From the NCBI RefSeq assembly GCF_014651055.1, contig NZ_BMWD01000026.1, positions 46,807-89,245 of the forward strand: 42,439 bases of DNA, in the 5' to 3' direction. The stretch is from Streptomyces fructofermentans. Its GTDB lineage: Bacteria > Actinomycetota > Actinomycetes > Streptomycetales > Streptomycetaceae. The notes beneath the pieces were generated by a model, which was not told the origin of the DNA, did no database searches, and saw nothing but the letters and a program-made list of their open reading frames with translations. Shown one piece after another: positions 8,565 through 16,282 of this stretch (positions within the stretch are counted from its first letter, which is position 1; each line of letters begins with the position of its first letter). The translations under genes were made by a program, and so were the position numbers.

Positions 8565-9212
8565 TCAGGCGCCGGGGCACTCCTTCCATGCCAGGTGGTA
8601 GACGGTGCTGATGTCACCGTCGGTCGAGTCCATGGTCATGAAGCTGGAGCTGCCGGGGGCGGAGGTCCCGGCGTTGACCCGGAGTTCGGTGTTGATGTTG
8701 AAGTTGCGCTGCACGCCGCAGGGCGCCCACACGAGCTGCGCCCAGTCCGTGGTGTCCGTGGCCTGCCAGTTGTCGTCGTACGGACCCCTGAACGGATGCG
8801 TGATGGAGGCCGTGTTCGACGAGCCCTGGAAGTAGTACGAGGCCTTCTCGGTGCTGCTCGCCCCCGCCTGGAGCGAGGCGAAGCCTCGGTAGTCGGCGCT
8901 GGCGATGGCGTAGGTGAAGCCCTGCGGCACGTGGACGATCAGGTTCAGCTGGCAGTTCTTGCGGAACGCGGTGGGGTCGGCGTTGCCGCCGACCTGCGCG
9001 AGGTAGTTGCTGTAGGTCACGGTGAACGCCGTGTTGTCCGGCGACACCGCGACGGCGGCGGTGCCCGCGGGACAGCCGGAGCCGTTCACCGTGGCGACCT
9101 TGATGACGATCCTGTCCGGGGGCGGGTCGACGATCCCGGAGGACGGGTCCCCGGGAAGTGCGGTGGCGAACAGGGCGGCGATCGCGCCGCTCATGAGCAG
9201 CCCACCAGCCAT
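8565..9212 (-). CDS. Secreted DUF4360 protein
   Basis: A 215-residue exported protein of the DUF4360 family, recognised by IVIKVATVNGSGCPAGTAAV, then SPDNTAFTVTYSNYLAQVG, and CQLNLIVHVPQGFTYAI. The hydrophobic start MAGGLLMSGAIAALFATALP acts as a signal peptide although it lacks the usual positive N-terminal residues. Conserved cysteines at NGSGC, KNCQL, WAPCG and KECPG suggest two disulfides in an extracellular beta-rich domain. The function of the family is unknown. The ATG at 9212 has GGAG seven bases upstream. It is monocistronic, with a strong terminator and a long upstream region that includes a 25-bp imperfect palindrome. Confidence 0.85.
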   Translation of the reverse strand: MAGGLLMSGAIAALFATALPGDPSSGIVDPPPDRIVIKVATVNGSGCPAGTAAVAVSPDNTAFTVTYSNYLAQVGGNADPTAFRKNCQLNLIVHVPQGFTYAIASADYRGFASLQAGASSTEKASYYFQGSSNTASITHPFRGPYDDNWQATDTTDWAQLVWAPCGVQRNFNINTELRVNAGTSAPGSSSFMTMDSTDGDISTVYHLAWKECPGA

Positions 9213-9345
9213 GGTGCTCCAATCCGTTGCGTCGGTGTTCCGGCGGCGGGAACGGGCCCGCCGCGAAATGGGGGGTGCGGCCTCCGCCTGGGCGGAGAAC
9301 CGTCGCGGACCACATGCCGTGGATCAGCGTGGAGCCATTTTGAGC

Positions 9346-9370
9346 ATGCGCATGTCAATGACACGTGCAT
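9346..9370. promoter_or_regulatory. 25-bp imperfect palindrome upstream of the DUF4360 gene
   Basis: The centre TGTCAATGACA (9353-9363) is a perfect odd palindrome. Outward pairing continues on both sides to ATGC/GCAT with two mismatches. It lies 134-158 bases before the DUF4360 start and looks like a protein-binding operator. Confidence 0.45.
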
Positions 9371-9376
9371 ATGCCC

Positions 9377-9406
9377 CTGGTCTTGTGAAGGTGCCGTGAA
9401 GACCGG
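9377..9406. promoter_or_regulatory. Inverted repeat GGTCTT/AAGACC
   Basis: GGTCTT (9379-9384) and AAGACC (9399-9404) are separated by 14 bases and extend by a G-T pair to CTGG/CCGG. It lies directly right of the 25-bp palindrome. Its role is unknown. Confidence 0.3.
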
Positions 9407-9900
9407 GAGCGCTCGAATCGTATGTACGCGGGCCGACCGCAGCCAGGGCGAACTCCGGCCATTCGCACTCCGGCCACCCCGCCGACCCGACCCGGACGCA
9501 GCCCCTCCTCCCCGGCCCCCGCGGCGGAGCGACGAGCGCCGGCCGGACACCCGGCCACGGCCGAACAGCCGTCACCCGTCCAGGATGTCGAACCGTTCCC
9601 GACTCCCCCGCCCGGCCCCGCCGCCCCGCGAACGGTGGGCGTCCGCGGCGCCCGGGAGCGGGGCGACGGGCGCGCCCGGGGGCGGGTCCACCGCGCCGCA
9701 CGGAGCCCGGAAAGGGGTCGCGCCGCGTGCGGGACGGCGGTCGCGCCTGCCGTGATTGTGATCTTCCGATGATTACCATGCACAAGTCCGCCACATTCGG
9801 TCGGACGCAGTCCGTTTCAGCGTCCCCGTCGGCCCCGCGTCCGCCGACCCGCATCCGTCGAGCGCGGCCGTCACCAGAACCTCCGTCGCACTCCGTCCCC

Positions 9901-9977
9901 CTTCGGCTTCCGTCGCCCCCAGGCCTCCTTCGGCTCTCGTCGTCCTGCGTCCCTTCCGTCCCTTCCGTCTCTTGCGC
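9901..9977. repeat. Pyrimidine-rich low-complexity repeats
   Basis: CTTCGGCTTCCGTCG (9901-9915) recurs as CTTCGGCTCTCGTCG (9928-9942). CCCTTCCGT is tandemly duplicated at 9951-9959 and 9960-9968, with a decayed third copy. The whole tract is almost purine-free on the plus strand. Confidence 0.6.
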
Positions 9978-10109
9978 CCGTCGGACGCCCCACCGATCCG
10001 ACGCCCTGCGACGGCACTCGACGGCGCCACCGCCGCGCGCTCCGAGGGGTCCCGGGGGCCGTCACCCGTCCGCCCGCAGCCCGTGCCAGCACCGTGAGGG
10101 GAAGGCCCC

Positions 10110-11756
10110 GTGACCCCAGGCCGCCACAGACCGCCATCGCCGCACGCACCCGAACTGCGGTCCGCCGCACGGCACATCGCGCGCCGACGCCTCCTCGGCT
10201 TCACCGCGGCGGCCGCCGCCCTCGCCTTCGGCACGCAGTTGCCCTCCACGGGAGCGGCGAGCGCCGCCGAACTCGACGCGGCCCGGATCACCGTCGATCC
10301 GTTCACGCTCGGGGTCGCCTCCAGCGATCCGTGGCCCGAGTCCGTCCTGCTGTGGACCCGGCTCGCCCCCGCCCCGTACGAGCCGGACGGCGGGCTGGGG
10401 CAGCAACGCGTCGTCGTCGACTGGGAAGTGGCGGACGACGAGCAGTTCAGCAGGGTCGTGCGGCGCGGGACGGCCGAGGCGCACCCCGAGACCCACCACA
10501 CCCTGCACGTGGAGGTCGACGGGCTGACTCCCGGCCGCGTCTACCACTACCGCTTCAGGGCCGGCACGTGGATCAGTCCGGCGGGCCGCACCCGCACGGC
10601 CCCCGCGACCAGCAGCGCGGTCAGCGGCCTGTCCTTCGCCGCCGTCTCCTGCCAGGCCTACCACGACGGCTACTTCACGGCCCACCGGCACCTCGCGGGG
10701 GACGACGTCGACGTGGTGTTCCACCTCGGCGACTACCTCTACGAGTACCCGGTCGACTCCGCCGGCGGCGCCCGCGCCTACACGGACCGCGTACTGCCCG
10801 CCCACTTCAACCGCGAGACGGTGACGCTGGAGGACTACCGCCTGCGGTACGCCCTCTACCGCAGCGACCCCGACCTCCGGGCCGTGCACGCCGCGCACCC
10901 CTTCGTGATCACATGGGACGACCACGAGACGGAGAACAACTACGCGGCCGGCACCGACGAGAACGGCAGCCCCCCGGGGGAGTTCCTGCTGCGGCGCGCC
11001 GCCGCCTACCGCGCCCACTGGGAGAACCAGCCGCTGCGGGCCTCCCAACTGCCCGTCGGCCCCGACGCCCTGCTGTACCGCCGGCTGCACTGGGGCTCCC
11101 TGGCCCAGTTCGACGTCCTCGACACCCGCCAGTACCGCTCCGACCAGGCGTACGGGGACAGGCTGCAGGCGCCCGGCCCGGAGTCGGACGATCCGGCGCG
11201 CACCATGACCGGCGCCGCCCAGGAGCGCTGGCTGCTCGACGGCTGGCAGACCTCGGACGCGCGCTGGAACGTGATGCCCCAGCAGGTCTGCTTCTCCCAG
11301 CGGAAGCTGGACCTGGGTGCGGGAGCCAGGATGTCGATGGACGCCTGGGACGGCTATCGCGCCTCGCGCGGACGGGTCCTCGATGGAGCCCGCGCGGCAG
11401 GGATCGAGAACCTGATGGTGCTCACCGGCGACGTGCACGTGGGCTACGCCTTCGACATCAAGCACGACTTCGACGACCCCTCGTCCAGGACCCTGGGCAC
11501 GGAGATCGTCGCCACCTCGGTGGCCAGCGGCAGGAACGGCGCCGCGAGGCCCGCCAACTGGGCCACCTACCTGGCGGCCAACCCGCACATGAGGTTCTAC
11601 AACGGGCAGCGCGGCTATGTGCGGATCGATCTGACGCAGGAGGCGGCCAGGGCGGACTTCCGGACCGTCTCGGCCGTCACCACCCCGGGCGCGCCCGTAA
11701 CGACCGCCGCCTCCTTCGTCACCGAGGCGGGCAACCCCGGGCTCAAGCCCGGGTAG
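10110..11756 (+). CDS. phoD: PhoD-family alkaline phosphatase, Tat-exported
   Basis: A 548-residue PhoD phosphodiesterase/phosphatase that releases phosphate from organic esters outside the cell, using Fe/Ca. The N-terminus carries a twin-arginine signal, HIARRRLLGF followed by an Ala-rich hydrophobic run. The PhoD N-terminal domain begins FTLGVASSDPWPESVLLWTR and ends near LTPGRVYHYRF. The metallophosphatase core has SFAAVSCQ, VFHLGDYLYEY, TWDDHETENNY and VLTGDVHVGYAFD. The GTG at 10110 has GAGGGGA six bases upstream. No clear PHO box (paired GTTCACC) is visible in the long upstream region, so phosphate control is not shown. The gene converges on the acetyltransferase gene with a hairpin between. 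The symbol denotes the family, not a tested orthologue. Confidence 0.9.
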   Translation: MTPGRHRPPSPHAPELRSAARHIARRRLLGFTAAAAALAFGTQLPSTGAASAAELDAARITVDPFTLGVASSDPWPESVLLWTRLAPAPYEPDGGLGQQRVVVDWEVADDEQFSRVVRRGTAEAHPETHHTLHVEVDGLTPGRVYHYRFRAGTWISPAGRTRTAPATSSAVSGLSFAAVSCQAYHDGYFTAHRHLAGDDVDVVFHLGDYLYEYPVDSAGGARAYTDRVLPAHFNRETVTLEDYRLRYALYRSDPDLRAVHAAHPFVITWDDHETENNYAAGTDENGSPPGEFLLRRAAAYRAHWENQPLRASQLPVGPDALLYRRLHWGSLAQFDVLDTRQYRSDQAYGDRLQAPGPESDDPARTMTGAAQERWLLDGWQTSDARWNVMPQQVCFSQRKLDLGAGARMSMDAWDGYRASRGRVLDGARAAGIENLMVLTGDVHVGYAFDIKHDFDDPSSRTLGTEIVATSVASGRNGAARPANWATYLAANPHMRFYNGQRGYVRIDLTQEAARADFRTVSAVTTPGAPVTTAASFVTEAGNPGLKPG

Positions 11757-11833
11757 AGCCCGCGCGGCGCCGCCGTCCCGTGCGCGGGGGCGCCGCTCCG
11801 GGGGGACACCGGCCGCGCCGAACCCGACGTGAA

Positions 11834-11858
11834 CCGCCGCGCGCTCCCGGCGCGGCGG
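11834..11858. terminator. Hairpin between convergent phoD and GNAT genes
   Basis: CCGCCGCGC (11834-11842) pairs perfectly with GCGCGGCGG (11850-11858) around a 7-nt loop. It lies 78 bases past the phoD stop and could serve both strands. Confidence 0.6.
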
Positions 11859-12019
11859 CGGGCGGGGAGAGCGCGGGAACGACGCCCCGCCGGTCGGTCG
11901 GGCCCTCCGCTCGCCGGGTCCCTGCCCTCACGGGTCCGACACCCGCTGCGGTCCCTCGTCCGCGGCAGTCCGGCGCCCGCGCCACTCCTTCTCCCGCGGC
12001 GGCCCGGCGCCTGCGCGGG

Positions 12020-12553
12020 TCAGCCCTGGAACTGCGTCAGGTCGATGCCGAAGATCCGCAGGTCGTATCCGAGGACCGGGTCCTCCGTGGCACCCTCCGC
12101 GTGCATGTCCAGCTTGCGCAGGACGTTCGCCGACGCGGTGTCGCCGATGCGGCACAGCGCGACGACACGGGAGATGCCGCGGTCCTGCAGGGCGAACTCC
12201 AGGGCCGCGTGCGCCGCCTCGGAGGCGTACCCCTGGCCCCAGAACACCGGTGCAAGCCGCCAGCCGATCGCGACCTCGCCCGCCACCTCGGGCTGCGAGT
12301 CGGGCGCGTACAGCCCGACCGCTCCGATCAGTTCCCCGGAGCCGAGCAGTTCGACGGCGAAGATCCCGAAGCCCTCGTCGTCCCACTCCTCCTCCCAGGC
12401 CTCGATGTCCTCGGCGGTCTGCTCCAGGGAACGGGGCTTGCCGTCGCCGATCCACCGCATCACCACGGGGTCGGCCTGGATCTCGGACAGGGGCACCAGG
12501 TCGTCGTCCTGCCAGCGGCGCAGCACGAGACGGGGTGTACGGATCTCACTCAT
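12020..12553 (-). CDS. GNAT-family N-acetyltransferase
   Basis: A 177-residue acetyl-CoA-dependent acetyltransferase of the RimJ/RimL type. It starts MSEIRTPRLVLRRWQDDDL, the typical first strand of this group, followed by GELIGAVGLY. The acetyl-CoA loop region is GWRLAPVFWGQGYASEAA, and the segment RVVALCRIGDTASANVLRKL closes the fold. The substrate is unknown; members acetylate protein N-termini, antibiotics or small amines. The frame is open further upstream, but the ATG at 12553 fits the family start and has AGGGG just before it. A weak -10-like CAGGAT also lies six bases upstream. It is monocistronic and converges with phoD. Confidence 0.85.
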   Translation of the reverse strand: MSEIRTPRLVLRRWQDDDLVPLSEIQADPVVMRWIGDGKPRSLEQTAEDIEAWEEEWDDEGFGIFAVELLGSGELIGAVGLYAPDSQPEVAGEVAIGWRLAPVFWGQGYASEAAHAALEFALQDRGISRVVALCRIGDTASANVLRKLDMHAEGATEDPVLGYDLRIFGIDLTQFQG

Positions 12554-12649
12554 CCCCTCATCCTGCCGATACCGGGGCCGCAAAGCGAATGCCGTTCGAC
12601 CGCGGCCCGCCGGACCCCCCGGACGGCCGGGCCGGCGGGTCCCGGCGCG

Positions 12650-12669
12650 GTCCCGCGGCGCCGCGGGAC
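12650..12669 (-). terminator. Palindromic terminator of coxG
   Basis: GTCCCGCGGCGCCGCGGGAC is a perfect 20-bp palindrome. It lies 33 bases beyond the coxG stop on the minus strand and about 100 bases before the GNAT start, so it probably separates the two transcription units. Confidence 0.6.
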
Positions 12670-12701
12670 ACCGGACCTGCGGCACGGGTGGGGGCGCGTG
12701 G

Positions 12702-13610
12702 TCAGGCGAGCCAGACGACCAGGACGACCACGAGCACGACCAGGGCGACCGCCACCGGAAGCGCCCGCTTGAGGACCGCGCCCCGGGCGACGCTCATCAG
12801 GTCCAAGGGCTCCGGCTCGGCCGCGCCCGGCGCGTGGGGGGCCAACGGGGCCCGCCCGGGCCGTGCGCCGCCGGACGACGGGGCCGGACCGCCCGCGCCG
12901 TCGGCACCCGTCGCGGGCACGCCCCCGACGGGTCCGGTTTCGGGTGCCGCGGGTGCTGGGGCCGCGGGTGCGCGCTCCTGCCCGGGACCCGGGCCCGCCG
13001 TTCCCGGACCGAGAGGCGATTCCGTACCGGCTTCCGGTGCCGGTTCCTCTGCCGCTGCCGGTGCCGGTGCCGCTTCGGGTTCGGCCTCCGGCTCCCGAAC
13101 CCGGACCGGCTCCGGTTGCGGCTCCGGCTGCGTCGGGGCCTGCTCGTCGGCCCGGTCCCGGCGCCGCTCGTCCGCGAGCTGCTCCTCCAGGTTGTCGACG
13201 AACTGCGCCAGCAGTTTCCCACTGACCTCCTGGATCACCCCGCGCCCGAACTGCGCGATCCTGCCCGTGATGGTCAACCGCGTGTCCACGGTGACGCGCG
13301 TGCCGTCGCCGTCCGGCACCAGCACGGCGGTGACCCGGGCGTCGGCGTTGCCCTGGCCGCGGGTGTCGCGGCCCCGGGCGTGCAGGACCGCCGTGCGTCC
13401 CTCGTCGTCCTTCTCCTCGAAGGAGACGACGCCCTTGTACTGGACGGTCATGGGGCCGACCCGCACCTTCACGATCCCGTTGTAGGCCTCGCCGTCCACC
13501 CCGGTGAGCTGGGCGCCGGGCATGCACGGGGCGATCCGCTCCACGTCCGTCAGCAGGGCCCAGGCCCGGTCGGCGGGCAGGTTGACTCGGAACTCGTTGG
13601 TGAAGTCCAT
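12702..13610 (-). CDS. coxG: CoxG-like SRPBCC protein with tail anchor
   Basis: A 302-residue CO dehydrogenase subunit G homologue. The SRPBCC/START-like domain (about 1-150) begins MDFTNEFRVNLPADRAWALL and includes VERIAPCMPGAQL and FGRGVIQEVSGKLLAQFV. A Pro/Ala/Glu-rich linker of about 120 residues follows, then a C-terminal membrane helix ALPVAVALVVLVVVLVVWLA. CoxG is known to attach CO dehydrogenase to the membrane respiratory chain; the tail helix fits this. The GTG at 13619 is an alternative start. The ATG at 13610 is preferred because homologues begin there and because a TTGACG-N17-CATCGT promoter places the transcript start within a few bases of it. A palindrome shared with the coxM promoter lies just upstream. 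Confidence 0.85.
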   Translation of the reverse strand: MDFTNEFRVNLPADRAWALLTDVERIAPCMPGAQLTGVDGEAYNGIVKVRVGPMTVQYKGVVSFEEKDDEGRTAVLHARGRDTRGQGNADARVTAVLVPDGDGTRVTVDTRLTITGRIAQFGRGVIQEVSGKLLAQFVDNLEEQLADERRRDRADEQAPTQPEPQPEPVRVREPEAEPEAAPAPAAAEEPAPEAGTESPLGPGTAGPGPGQERAPAAPAPAAPETGPVGGVPATGADGAGGPAPSSGGARPGRAPLAPHAPGAAEPEPLDLMSVARGAVLKRALPVAVALVVLVVVLVVWLA

Positions 13611-13619
13611 GACGGACAC

Positions 13620-13648
13620 ACGATGGGCACGGCCGGGCGGGGCGTCAA
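13620..13648 (-). promoter_or_regulatory. coxG promoter
   Basis: On the minus strand TTGACG (13648-13643) is followed after 17 bases by CATCGT (13625-13620), nine bases before the ATG at 13610. The 22-bp cox palindrome ends four bases upstream of the -35. Confidence 0.55.
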
Positions 13649-13652
13649 TGCG

Positions 13653-13674
13653 GTCTTCAGGGTTTGCTTAAGAC
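13653..13674 (-). promoter_or_regulatory. cox palindrome A, predicted LysR site for coxG
   Basis: Read in the direction of coxG transcription, the site starts with GTCTTAAGCA and ends with CTGAAGAC, an imperfect 22-bp inverted repeat. The first ten bases equal those of palindrome B before coxM, and both stand four bases upstream of a TTGAC -35. It is probably bound by the LysR-type regulator encoded at 13710-14678. Confidence 0.7.
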
Positions 13675-13709
13675 GCCCGCGCCACCCGCCGGAGGCCAGG
13701 TGGGGGCGG

Positions 13710-14678
13710 TCAGCTCCAGATCGTGACGTGGACCGGCGGGCGGAACTCGTTCATGGGAACACCTTTGGACCGGGTCAGCACCGCCTGTGTCGCGGCGGGG
13801 GTCGTGACGAACCGGCACAGCGCGGCGGCCGTCGGCGACCGGCGTTCGCCGGTGAGGGAGCTGGCGTACAGCATGCCGCCGAGCCGCGCGCCCGGCACGT
13901 CGAGCGCGGCCAGCGAGCCGCGGCGCAGCTCGTCGCGCACGACGTGCTGGAAGGCGATCGAGAGCCCGGCCCCCGCCGCCACGGCGTTGAGCGCGGCCGT
14001 GACACTGGGGAAGGCCTTCGCCTCGCTGGCGCAGACTCCGATGTGGGCCAGGAAGCTGCCGGACAGCGTGGCCGGGTCCAGGCCGGACGGCCCCAGCAGC
14101 CATGGCTCGTGGGCGAGTTGGGCCGGTGCCAGCCGCTGCCGCTGCCTCAGCGGGTGGTCGGGCCCCGCGACGACCACGAGCTGGAACCGCAGGAACGGTA
14201 TCGACTCGATGGCGGGTTCCGGGTGCGGAGCGGGGCCGATCGTGACGTCCGCGCGCCGGTCGCGGAGCAGATCGCCGAAGACGCCCGCGGGTACGGCGAG
14301 CGTCGCGGCGTCCAGGTCGGGCTGACGCCGTCCGAAGGCCGCGAGCAGGGCGGGCAGCACCTGTTCGGCGCCGGCCTCGGTGGACGCCACCCGCAGATGG
14401 GCGGTGCCGGAACTCGCCTGGCGCACCCGGTGGCGCGTCTCCTCCGCCAGCCCGACGATCTCCGCCGCGCCGGCCGCCAGCCGGCTGCCGCCGGGAGTGA
14501 GCCGGATCCCTCCGGAGGCCCTGATGAACAGCAGGTCGCCCAGTTCCCTGCGGAGGGCCCCGACCGCGCCGGAGACGGCGGCCTCCGTCACGCCGAGCTG
14601 CTCCGCGGCGCCCTTCACCGATCCGAGGCGGGCCACTGTGACGAAAGCGCGGAGCTGAGTCAGCGTCATGTCCGCCAT
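13710..14678 (-). CDS. LysR-type transcriptional regulator of the cox locus
   Basis: A 322-residue LysR-family regulator. The N-terminal helix-turn-helix is LTQLRAFVTVARLGSVKGAA followed by QLGVTEAAVSGAVGALRREL. The C-terminal effector domain (about 90-300) has two alpha/beta lobes: the AHLRVASTEAGAEQVLPALL start, VTIGPAPHPEP, and VAAGAGLSIAFQHVV. It is divergent from coxMSL and directly precedes coxG on the same strand, and two matching palindromes flank it. It is therefore inferred to activate both transcripts, with CO or redox state as possible cues. The ATG at 14678 is used; a second ATG at 14669 is possible. Neither has a clear Shine-Dalgarno sequence. Confidence 0.88.
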   Translation of the reverse strand: MADMTLTQLRAFVTVARLGSVKGAAEQLGVTEAAVSGAVGALRRELGDLLFIRASGGIRLTPGGSRLAAGAAEIVGLAEETRHRVRQASSGTAHLRVASTEAGAEQVLPALLAAFGRRQPDLDAATLAVPAGVFGDLLRDRRADVTIGPAPHPEPAIESIPFLRFQLVVVAGPDHPLRQRQRLAPAQLAHEPWLLGPSGLDPATLSGSFLAHIGVCASEAKAFPSVTAALNAVAAGAGLSIAFQHVVRDELRRGSLAALDVPGARLGGMLYASSLTGERRSPTAAALCRFVTTPAATQAVLTRSKGVPMNEFRPPVHVTIWS

Positions 14679-14722
14679 TACAACGGCTGTTCGACCGGTT
14701 GGACCCCTTCCGGTCGGCGGGT

Positions 14723-14744
14723 GTCTTAAGCATTCGCTTGAGTC
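14723..14744 (+). promoter_or_regulatory. cox palindrome B, predicted LysR site for coxM and lysR
   Basis: The 22-bp inverted repeat starts GTCTTAAGC and ends GCTTGAGTC with ATTC between. It ends four bases before TTGACC at 14749 and lies 45 bases upstream of the lysR ATG, so it can serve activation of coxM and autoregulation of lysR. Confidence 0.75.
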
Positions 14745-14748
14745 GGCG

Positions 14749-14777
14749 TTGACCACGGCCCCGACCGGCGCGAAGGT
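14749..14777 (+). promoter_or_regulatory. coxM operon promoter
   Basis: TTGACC (14749-14754) and the weak -10 GAAGGT (14772-14777) are spaced 17 bases apart. The poor -10 and the palindrome abutting the -35 are typical of an activator-dependent promoter. The leader to the GTG at 14886 would be about 100 bases. Confidence 0.5.
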
Positions 14778-14885
14778 TCCCCCGGACCGCGGTGCGGTCC
14801 TCGACCAACGGATGGTTCCCGCGCGCAGCCCCGGACGTCCGTCGCGGGGTGTGCCGGGCGGGTCCGGCCCGGGAGGGAGCGTTCC

Positions 14886-15770
14886 GTGCAGGTACCCGCT
14901 TCGTTCGACTACGAACGCGCCCGGAGCGTGGACGAGGCCCTGGAGCTGCTGCGTCGCCACGGCGAGGAGGCACGGGTCGTCGCCGGCGGGCACAGCCTGC
15001 TGCCGATGATGAAGCTGCGGCTGGCCGGCCCCGAGGTGCTGATCGACATCAACGACCTGACCGAGCTGGACCACATCGACCTGGTCGGCGACGAGTTGCG
15101 CGTCGGAGCGCTGACCCGGCACCGCGCGCTGCTGGAGTCGGAGTCGGTGGGCCGGTACTTCCCGATCGTCCACGACGCGGAGAGGGTGATCGCCGACCCG
15201 CCGGTGCGCAACCGCGGCACCATCGGCGGTTCGCTGTGCCAGGCCGACCCGTCCGAGGACCTGTCCGCCGTGTGCGGGGCGCTGCACGCCCGCGCGGTGA
15301 TCCGGGGGGCGGAGGGTGAGCGCGTCGTCTCCATGGCGGACTTCCACCAGGGCCCGTACGAGACCGCGGTAGGCGTCGGCGAGATGCTGGTCGAGGTGCG
15401 GATTCCCGTGCTGCCGGGGGCGGGCAGCGCGTACGAGAAGGTCGAGCGCAAGGCCGGGGACTGGGCCGTCGCCGCCGCCGGGGTCGCCCTGACCCTGCGC
15501 GAGGGACGGATCGCGGACGCGGGCGTGGGCCTGGCGGCGGTCGGGGCCGGGGCCCTCAACCTGCACGCGGTCCAGACGCTGATGAACGGGAGCGAGCCCT
15601 CCGAGGCGCTCTACGAGGAGGCGGGCCGGGTGGCGTCCGCGAACTGCTCCCCGGTCACCGACAGCCGGGGCAGCGAGGACTACAAGCGGCATCTGGCCGG
15701 CGAGCTCACCAGGCGGGCCCTGCGGCGGGCCGTCGCCCGGGCCGCCCGGTCCACGGCAAGGGAGGCGTGA
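14886..15770 (+). CDS. coxM: Aerobic CO dehydrogenase medium (FAD) subunit
   Basis: A 294-residue FAD-binding subunit of the molybdenum CO dehydrogenase, passing electrons from the iron-sulfur subunit via FAD to the acceptor. The start MQVPASFDYERARSVDEALE is typical. FAD-binding signatures AGGHSLLPMMKLRL (near 33-46) and NRGTIGGSLCQADPSEDL (near 110-127) are both present. The C-terminal FAD-5-C domain includes GDWAVAAAGVALTLR. The GTG at 14886 has GGGAGGGAG six bases upstream. It is the first gene of a six-gene operon and is followed five bases later by the coxS ATG. A LysR-linked promoter lies upstream. It is full length with nothing unusual. Confidence 0.93.
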   Translation: MQVPASFDYERARSVDEALELLRRHGEEARVVAGGHSLLPMMKLRLAGPEVLIDINDLTELDHIDLVGDELRVGALTRHRALLESESVGRYFPIVHDAERVIADPPVRNRGTIGGSLCQADPSEDLSAVCGALHARAVIRGAEGERVVSMADFHQGPYETAVGVGEMLVEVRIPVLPGAGSAYEKVERKAGDWAVAAAGVALTLREGRIADAGVGLAAVGAGALNLHAVQTLMNGSEPSEALYEEAGRVASANCSPVTDSRGSEDYKRHLAGELTRRALRRAVARAARSTAREA

Positions 15771-15775
15771 GGCGC

Positions 15776-16282
15776 ATGCGGATCACGGTCAACGTCAACG
15801 GTGAGGACCGGACGCGGGAGGTCGAGCCGCGCCATCTGCTCGTGCGCTTCCTCCGCGACGACCTGGAACTGACCGGCACCCACTGGGGCTGCGACACGAG
15901 CAACTGCGGCACCTGTGTGGTGCTGATGGACGGGGAGCCGGTCAAGAGCTGCACGGTCCTCGCCGTCATGGCGGCCGGCCACGAGATCCGTACGGTCGAG
16001 GACCTGGCCGACGGCGAGCGGCTGGACCCCGTGCAGCAGGGCTTCATAGAGCGGCACGGCCTCCAGTGCGGGTTCTGCACCCCGGGCATGATGCTCACCG
16101 GCCGGGCGCTCCTCGACCGCAACCCGGACCCGTCGGAGCAGGAGATCCGCGAGGCCATCTCCGGCCAGCTGTGCCGGTGCACCGGGTACCTGAACATCGT
16201 CAGGTCCATCCAGTGGGCGGCGCGCAAGGAGGCCGAGGACGCGCGTGCCGAGGCCGCCGAGACCGCGGGGAGCCAGGCATGA
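15776..16282 (+). CDS. coxS: Aerobic CO dehydrogenase small (2Fe-2S) subunit
   Basis: A 168-residue subunit carrying two [2Fe-2S] clusters. The N-terminal plant-ferredoxin domain has CDTSNCGTC and a later cysteine in KSCTV. The C-terminal helical domain has CGFCTPGMMLTGRALL and LCRCTGY, the pattern of the molybdenum hydroxylase family. It relays electrons between the molybdenum site in CoxL and FAD in CoxM. A GTG at 15767 is in frame, but the ATG at 15776 is preferred because GGAGG (15761-15765) is ten bases from it and only one base from the GTG. Its stop overlaps the coxL ATG (ATGA). Confidence 0.93.
   Translation: MRITVNVNGEDRTREVEPRHLLVRFLRDDLELTGTHWGCDTSNCGTCVVLMDGEPVKSCTVLAVMAAGHEIRTVEDLADGERLDPVQQGFIERHGLQCGFCTPGMMLTGRALLDRNPDPSEQEIREAISGQLCRCTGYLNIVRSIQWAARKEAEDARAEAAETAGSQA

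Larger units (their letters stand above)
9213..10109. other. 897-base intergenic region
   Basis: This separates the divergent DUF4360 and phoD genes. The left part has an AT-richer island (9335-9420) with two inverted repeats. The centre is GC-rich without a supported gene. The right part (9880-9977) is a pyrimidine-rich, repetitive tract. Frames in it have poor starts and simple-repeat translations, so I call none coding. Confidence 0.5.

Noticed and set aside
9422..10113. Plus-strand frames in the gap before phoD
   Set aside because: Translations are Pro/Arg/Ser-rich, lack ribosome binding sites and run through simple repeats.
9773..10501. A 242-codon minus-strand frame over the phoD start
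   Set aside because: It is antisense to phoD, and its repetitive RRKGRKGRR-like part simply reflects the polypyrimidine tract.
11829..14729. A 966-codon plus-strand frame opposite GNAT, coxG and lysR
   Set aside because: The opposite strand encodes three recognisable proteins. This frame is low-complexity and spans their terminators and promoters.
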